In this document: positions 53,883-64,000 of the stretch, piece by piece
Numbering within the stretch: position 1 is the stretch's first letter
Layout: every line of letters begins with the position of its first letter
Assembly (NCBI RefSeq): GCF_002775205.1
Contig: NC_036464.1
Coordinates: 2,841,317-2,905,316, forward strand
Length of the DNA: 64,000 nt
Direction: 5' to 3'
Source of the DNA: Xiphophorus maculatus
Taxonomy: Eukaryota > Chordata > Actinopteri > Cyprinodontiformes > Poeciliidae
Translations under genes and position numbers: made by a program
Notes under the pieces: generated by a model
Seen by the model: only the letters and a program-made list of their open reading frames with translations
Database searches by the model: none
Told to the model about the DNA's origin: nothing

Positions 53883-54631
53883 GAACCAGTGACATTGTTT
53901 ATATGAAATATAGCCAAACAAGAAGAACCATGTTGTTCTGCAGGTCAGGGGTCACCGTGGTGACGTGTCTACAGTTAAATCTAATCTGTCACAATCAGTG
54001 GAGGCTATTGCAGAAATGGCGCCCCTCTTCCTGCCGCCCTGAGGCAATCACCCTGACCTCAGGTACTCACCAGGACTCACTCCACTGCTGCACAATTCAG
54101 AAACAGATATGTTTCTGAAACAGAAACATTCAGAAACAACAGAGATAAGATATGTTTTATTTTCTATTTCCCAGACGCCCTGTCTAATACCGCCCTGGGC
54201 AGCTGCCCATTTAGGCCTCATCAGGAAATTCAGGACCTGAATCAGCACCGATGTTCTGTTATGAGTTGTGACCAAAAGACAGGCTGAATATTTATCCTTT
54301 TAAACAGAATTATTGATAAAGTTCACATTCAGACCCGATGGTCCAAATAACCAGAACAGAACCAGAACCAGCAGCCAGTCAGTGGAAAGTTGGCAGGAAG
54401 CAGCAGCACCAATCACTGAGCTTCAGCGACGCATCGACTGATGTTCTGAGAACAAACGTCAATAAGAGAGCAGCGGCTGCAGAGGGCAGCCTGAACCCGG
54501 AGTTCTGCAGGTTCTGGAGCAACAAGGTGGACCCAAACCGGACCCACTGAGCAACAGGAGGAAACCCACAGAGACAGAGAACCTGAGCACCAAAAGCTCT
54601 GAATATAGGTGATCAGCTCAATGAGCTGGTC

Positions 54632-54722
54632 CGGTTCTACTGGTCTGGATCTACTGGTCTGGATCTACTGGTCTGGATCTACTGGTCTGGATCTACTGGT
54701 CCGGTTCTACTGGTCCGGTTCA
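54632..54722. repeat. 15-bp minisatellite
   Basis: About six units of TACTGGTCTGGATC or TACTGGTCCGGTTC. Confidence 0.9.
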
Positions 54723-54892
54723 GAAGATTAAAGTTCTAATCCAGGTGATAGAAAGAAGATGTACCATCGTTAACTATGTTAATTATTCTGTTGCCTTCAC
54801 CTTGTGTCTCAATTTAAAACAAAAATAAACTTGAAAAAAATAAAGAAAGAAGAAACAAAACAGCTGAACCTCCTGATCTCCCTGCCTTCAAT

Positions 54893-54943
<51 letters not shown>
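54893..54943. repeat. CAAT tetranucleotide repeat
   Basis: About 12 units of ATCA. Confidence 0.93.
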
Positions 54944-55065
54944 GATCAGGATATTAAAGGAATATTTCTTCATTTAAATAAATTCAATCTGATCTTCAGT
55001 TCCTGATCGCTGATGTCAGAATCAATCAAATCATTTCATCTGATCAAAACCTGCAGCCTGATATG

Positions 55066-55172
55066 ATCTAAACATGATCTAAACATGATGTAAACATGAT
55101 GTAAACATGATCTAAAGATGATCTAAAGGTGATCTAAAGATGATCTAAAGGTGATCTAAAGATGATCTAATC
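55066..55172. repeat. GATCTAAA tandem repeat
   Basis: About eight units of ATGATCTAAA with spacers (ATGATGTAAAC, GGTGATCTAAAG). Confidence 0.88.
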
Positions 55173-55230
55173 CTGTTCCATCATCTTGCCTCCTCTCTCC
55201 TCCCCTCTGATCCCAGTGAACTTTGCTCAC

Positions 55231-55440
55231 CGTGGGTCCGGCCGCTCCGTGGAGGTGCAGATCCTGGATCCGCTGAGCCGAGCCGGGCTCGCTCCACGCG
55301 GGAACCGTGGACAGCGCCAGAGTGTCTGGAGCGCGCGGCAGATCGCCTCGTGGGGTCCGCAGGAGGAGCTGGAGCCGCGGGAGGCCAGCAGCGGCGGAGG
55401 AGGAAGAGGAAGAGGAGGAGGAGGAGGAGGACTGCTATCC
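55231..55440 (-). other. possible 5' exon or promoter of opn4
   Basis: GC-rich block ending in a good donor (CACG/GTGAGC) on the minus strand, preceded upstream by a CT/GA run (55441-55462). The only frame that would join the VAM exon in phase has a TAG upstream and no ATG, so if used it would be 5'UTR and translation would begin at the ATG at 48376. A different frame opens MDSSPPPP but is out of phase with the opn4 exon. It might belong to an unrelated transcript. Confidence 0.25.
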
Positions 55441-55559
55441 ACCTCTCTCTCTCTCTCTCTCTGGAGCCCCGCCCCTTTCCCCCTAGCCCCACCCCTCCGC
55501 GCTCTAACCTGGACAACAGGTGAGAAAGGTGAACCAATCAGAACTCGGGTTGGAACCAG

Positions 55560-57440
55560 ACCAGCTGACCAGAACTCTGGTTAAATCTGTTTACAGTTTT
55601 ATCAAAAGTACAATAATCCATCCATCCATTTTCTAACACCTTGTCCCTGGTGGGGTCAGGAGGTCAGGAGGTCAGGAGGAGCTGCTGCCTCTCCAGCTAA
55701 CGTTCCGGGCGAGCGGCAGGGTCACCTGGACGGTCAGTATAATAATCATTTCTGTTACAACTAAAAAAAAAACAGAAAAAATGATCATCAGTATCTGGGA
55801 ATGAAATCATGTTTACAGTATTTTTGGTTTTAGAGCCAGGATGTCAGACGGAGGTTTGCTGATCATATTTTAATAAAAACTGTTTTCCTCTGAACCCAGA
55901 AAAACAGTTTGGGCTCTGGAGAACCACAAGGCTCAGAGTTAGGCCTCCTTTCATTCTTCACTTTATTACATTTCCTTTGTCTGGAAACGACTCAGTGTTT
56001 ACGATCTCAACCAGAGGAAAAGCAATAATCAATAACAGGAACTGATCATACAGTATTTATCAACCAGTTGCTCCAATATTAGAGAGAATAACAATAATGT
56101 GACAGAATCAGCAGGAAGACGATCTCTGGATCATTTATGGGGAAAATTTAAGGACAAAACAAGTAATTAGTGAACATTTAGAGGAATTTATTTTTAGATC
56201 TAATAGTTTTTCCATTTTTATCAGCAACTGATTAAAATTAATCTCAACATAAAGGAGGAAAATGCATCAGAACTGAAGGAGAAAATAATAATAATTATAT
56301 TATTTATTTTTAAGGTCTTGTTGGGTCCAGGTTCTCCTGAAGGTTCTGGTTCTGATCCGTTTCTGCAGGTTCTGCTTCTGTTTGATGGAGTTCGAATCTT
56401 CAGGGTTCAGATGCTCTGGGTCGGGCAGCCAGCTTTGTTCCTGATGTTGGATCAGAACCGATCAGAACCGATCAGAACCCCGTCCCTCCTGCTGGTGGCA
56501 GATCAGCTGTAGTTCTGTGGGTCGTCATGACGACGAACATTGGGAAAATCCTCCAGAGGATCCAGATGTTCCTCTGCTGAAGGAGTTTATTTTTTAATAA
56601 AAATGTTTGTTTTGGTTTAAAATCATGAATAAAATCTGAAAATTTGATCTTCATCAGTCAATCTAATTAATTAAATCTTATTATTGCGGCAGATTTAGAT
56701 AAATAAAGCCAAAGATCATAAAAATCAGAACTTTAACACAAATCTAAACTCTGCGGTTCCATTAATACTGGTTTTACTGGGAGAGAAGCTTCTGGAGGGA
56801 CTGGGGAAATAATAATATAATTCATAGTTTAATGTTCATCAGCTGGTGGGTCAGTTCAGATCCAGGCGTATTAAAAACATTTTGGGTTTTTAATCATTGT
56901 TCAGCAGTGTAAGAAAATTCCCCTCATGTTTTCATTTGATTCTTTTTACTGGTTTTATTCTGTCTTAGTGGGATTCTGTTTGCTTTACCAGTTTGTCTCT
57001 TTGCTGGAGAATTTTCCCCATTTTGGGACAATAACATTTTTTTCTCGTTTCCTGGAGTCCGGGCCGAGGCGCCGGCCCGTTTCTCTCTCTGCTCTGGAGG
57101 AAGTTCACCAGAGGTCTCAGGACTTCTGCTCAGCTGAACCAGCCGCAGGTTCTGGTTCTGATTCCTCCAGGGTCCAGTTTGGATCCTGTCTGTTCCTCAT
57201 CCTGGTTCTGTTGGGTTTCTGGTTCTGGTCAAGGTGAGTTTGTAGAACATGACCTGAATTCCTGCAGTTTCATAATGTTCATCAGACTGATGGCTTCAGG
57301 AGCCGAACTGGGTCAGAGTTCAGGCTTAGTGGTTCCGTTTCATAACTCCAGTCAGCCGGAGGCTCCGTGTGTTACCTGCAGCCTCCGGCAGGGGGCAGAG
57401 TGCAGCGTTTCAGCGCTACAGAGGAAGAAGAAGAGGCGCA
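55560..57440. other. non-coding between opn4 side and prorsd1
   Basis: AT-rich with GGTTCTG words. No exon recognised before the prorsd1 ATG. Confidence 0.5.
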
Positions 57441-57500
57441 GCTGTACCTGCCTCTGGGTCCGATCCAGTCGGTCGTCATTGATCGGAACCAGAACCCAGA

Positions 57501-61232
<3,732 letters not shown>

Positions 61233-61490
61233 CAACCACCCAGTTCTGGTTCTGGACCCGGTATTGGTTCTGGACTAGAACTTTTGTCTTTCTGAACCTG
61301 AGCTTCAGGTTGGGAGTTGGAGGGAACAGAACTTTTTAACACGACTCCTGATGGTTTTAGTTTGGTTCTAAGAACTTCAGCCTGAGGTCCAGAAACCCGA
61401 CCTCCAGGTTCTGATTCTGGTTCTGGTTCCGTCTTCGGTCTTGTTCTGTCTCTGGTTGTCAACAATCTTGTAGATAAATGTCCAGTTTTT

Positions 61491-61496
61491 ATTAAA
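61491..61496 (+). terminator. prorsd1: candidate prorsd1 polyadenylation signal (ATTAAA)
   Basis: ATTAAA variant about 260 nt after the stop. A canonical AATAAA lies further away at 61946-61951. Either could serve. Confidence 0.3.
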
Positions 61497-61499
61497 ACC

Positions 61500-62870
61500 C
61501 ATCCACAACGACGATCCGTCCGCAGAACCCGATTAAAACCCAAACTGAAGCAAAATGCTTGATGGAAGATTCCTCCTTCGGACTCGGAACCGAGCTCCGG
61601 GTCCAGAACTCGGTCCAGGTTCTACTAGAACATCCAGAAAGATGAAAATATTTCAGAAAGTGGAGGTAAACCCAGAGCATCTGCTGCTGATTCAACCAGC
61701 GCTGTGAACTGCAGCTCCCCCTGCTGGTGTCAGTGAGGTACTGCATGCTGGTCCTATTATTAATCTGAATTAATCATTAATCATTTCTCTAATATTTGAG
61801 TCAAACATGTTTATAAAACAAGCAGCAGAAATTCTGATTTAATGTAATTACAGTTCTGTTTTTACTGAACAAAAACCCAAAGAGTGAAGAAACAAACTCA
61901 TTTATCATGAATTTACAGAAACAAATTTAAAAAACAAATTAATTCAATAAAAAAAGATATTTATCCCAAAGGAAACTTAAATGTTGCCATAACTCTGCTG
62001 ACATGCTAACAGCTAACATCCAGGCAGCAGTAACATTAGCAGAGCCGTTAGCATCTCCGCTAATCCACCTCCTTTGCTTTTGCTTTCCCTAGCTAAATCT
62101 CACTGATCATCTGGTTAGAAGGATGTTGGAGTAGGGGATAAGATGAACTTCCTCCTCCTCTCCCTGCATCGTCTCCTCTGGGGTCAAAGGTCAGCCACTA
62201 TTGGGGCTTTTGAGATTCTAATCAACGTGCTAAAAAACCTGTTGCCATGGTTACGCATCATGGCAACAGTCTGAATGTAAAGAGTGAAAATCCTTCCAGC
62301 TGCTCAGCATCCAGAACCACAGAGAAGAACGGTCCAGAACCAGCAGAACCGATCCAACTCTCCGCCACCGGGGGCGCTGTTCTGGAAAGACCAGACAGGA
62401 AACAAAATGACCTGATTTAATAAAGTTTAGTGAACCGTAAACTTGGTTGTAAGATAAGAGAGAATGATGCTGAATCAGTCAGAATCTGGTTCTGATGAGG
62501 CCCGTTTAGATTACAGCAAAATCTTTAAACAGGTTTTAAACTCACATCTATTAAAAGGTTCGGATTTTATTAACTGGAAGCAGAAAATCAATCAATAGAA
62601 ATAAGTTTTTAATCTATATCACTGACAAACTTTTCATTATTCTCATTTATCAAATGAACATAAACAATAATCTCTTTATTTTTCTGTTTTAGTCCAAACA
62701 GAGAAAACTCATCAAATCTTTTAGTTTTTGTTGGTTCTGCAGGTTCTGATGAACCCGGTCCAATGGGTCAAACAGAACCTCTAGAAACGTTCAAAATCTG
62801 TTAAAATGATTAACATTTAATTTATATTCTAAACTTCAGGAATGTTTGGCATAAATCAGAGCAACAAGGA
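61500..62870. other. non-coding downstream of prorsd1
   Basis: AT-rich, no exon recognised. Confidence 0.55.
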
Positions 62871-62876
62871 GCCATG

Positions 62877-63010
62877 AGTGTGTGTGTGTGTGTGTGTGTC
62901 GGGGTGTGTGTGTCGGGGTGTGTGTGTGTCGGGGTGTGTGTGTCGGGGTGTGTGTGTGTGTGTGTGTCTGTGTGTGTGTGTCGGTGTGTGTGTGTGTGTG
63001 TGTGTGTCTG
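62877..63010. repeat. GT array with CGGG/CTGT interruptions
   Basis: (GT)n broken by regularly spaced TCGGGGTG, forming a compound 14-16-bp repeat. Confidence 0.93.
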
Positions 63011-63239
63011 CATGGCTAATGAGGCTGTGTATTGTTGCATTGTTGGATAAAATTAGCAGCTGAATGGCGGTGACCTGCAGAACCCGGTTCCCAGGGTTCT
63101 TTCACACGCTCTGGTTCTGGTTCTGTTCTGGTGTGTTTTCACATGTGAAAATATGTGTGCGTTTTTCATTGTGCGTTTTTCATTGTTAGGGTTTGGTTTT
63201 GTTCTGGTTCGGTTCTGGTCCGGTTCTGCCCTGCCACCT

Positions 63240-63411
63240 GTTGTCCTGGCGCTGCTGCTGGCCCTTTAAGGGATCCAGGAAGTGGCCGGCGGCAGGAGGA
63301 GGAAACAGGTGTGCAGCTGACAGGATGATGTCATTCCTGGCTGAATCTCCTGCAGGGAGGAGGAGGAGGAGGAGGAAGGAGACCCAGCAGGAGGAGCAGC
63401 AGGCCGAGTGA
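63240..63411 (+). other. possible 5' noncoding exon, plus strand
   Basis: GC/purine-rich sequence ending GAGTGAAG followed by GTGAGCC, a fair donor. It may open a gene continuing past the window. No coding evidence. Confidence 0.2.
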
Positions 63412-64000
63412 AGGTGAGCCGGTCTCGGGCCGTTAAAGGAACGTTCTGCAGTTCTGGTTCCGGATCAGATGGAGACTCAGGTGAAGCATCGATCAGAGCC
63501 AGATGGGCAAATAGAGACTTAAAAACTCCATCACAGGTTTTAACTGTTTGATTCGGTTCTGAACATTTAGATCAAATTTTAACAGTAAAGTTTTAAAATC
63601 TGAAATAATCTCCAGTTTAAACTGATTTTATGATTAAATGATCCAGAACCGGATTAGCTCAGTAAATGTTTCCTTCCTGCAGAACATGTAAGATAAATAA
63701 AGTTTTATCTCAGCTGGATAAACTGGTTCTGCTGTCATTCATCAGGAAACAGATTTAGTTCAGTTTAACCACATTAATAAATAAATTAATAAAAAGTTAA
63801 GTTGTTTTTTAAAATGTTACCAGCATTAAAAATGTTCTTGTAATTTTAACTCCAGTTTTTGCGTCAGAGTCGCTTCAGGCTGATGACATCATCAAATAAT
63901 CACTTTTATAAAATATTTAAACCAAAACAAAAGGCTAACACCTGTTAGCTAATAAAACTGCAGTGCTGATGAGTCTGTTAGCTCTCCTGCTAATAGAAGA
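63412..64000. other. non-coding end of window
   Basis: AT-rich, nothing recognised. Confidence 0.5.

Overview
The window is vertebrate nuclear DNA, and almost certainly from a teleost fish. It has short exons with GT-AG introns, dense CA/GT, GATA and other microsatellites, many minisatellites, fish-type non-LTR retrotransposon fragments, tRNA-derived SINEs and hAT-like MITEs. The words AGAACC/GGTTCTG and GCTAAC/TTAGC recur throughout. From memory this resembles cyprinodontiform genomes (killifish, livebearers), but that placement is inference. No bacterial, phage or CRISPR content is present. Only three protein-coding genes can be supported.

Layout. (1) 1-18.6 kb: no coding exon I can defend. 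The region holds tandem repeats (2.4, 3.4, 4.7, 7.3-8.0, 10.7-11.1, 12.6-12.8, 14.4 and 16.3-16.8 kb), a dispersed repeat and two GC-rich blocks (8.9-9.3 and 12.15-12.35 kb). (2) 18.9-35.3 kb, minus strand: ldb3 (ZASP/Cypher), a Z-disc PDZ-LIM protein, rebuilt as 13 coding exons that stay in frame for 611 residues. Two exons encode ZM-type motifs. Introns carry four minisatellites, a cruciform-prone AT tract and an intact-looking hAT MITE. Upstream CpG-rich DNA has MEF2-like and CArG-like sites. (3) 35.5-41.7 kb: intergenic, with a long GATA array and a LINE 3' end. (4) 41.8-48.4 kb, minus strand: opn4 (melanopsin), rebuilt as 10 coding exons, 496 residues from the first in-frame ATG, with the Schiff-base lysine and DRY motif present. 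One exon is sandwiched between CA/TG microsatellites, and the first recovered exon sits on a 45-bp minisatellite that multiplies its splice acceptor. (5) 48.6-57.5 kb: non-coding, with two SINEs sharing one tRNA head, and a possible 5' exon near 55.2-55.4 kb. (6) 57.5-61.2 kb, plus strand: prorsd1 (YbaK/ProX-like trans-editing domain protein), 4 exons, 169 residues, with a broken antisense LINE in intron 1. (7) 61.3-64 kb: non-coding, GT-rich repeat.

The opn4-ldb3 tandem on one strand matches the vertebrate OPN4-LDB3 neighbourhood (human 10q23), which supports both calls. The three genes are functionally unrelated: light sensing, muscle sarcomere and tRNA quality control. I found no convincing new multi-gene system. 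The most unusual signals are repeat expansions that touch splice sites of opn4 and the double-ZM exon arrangement of ldb3.
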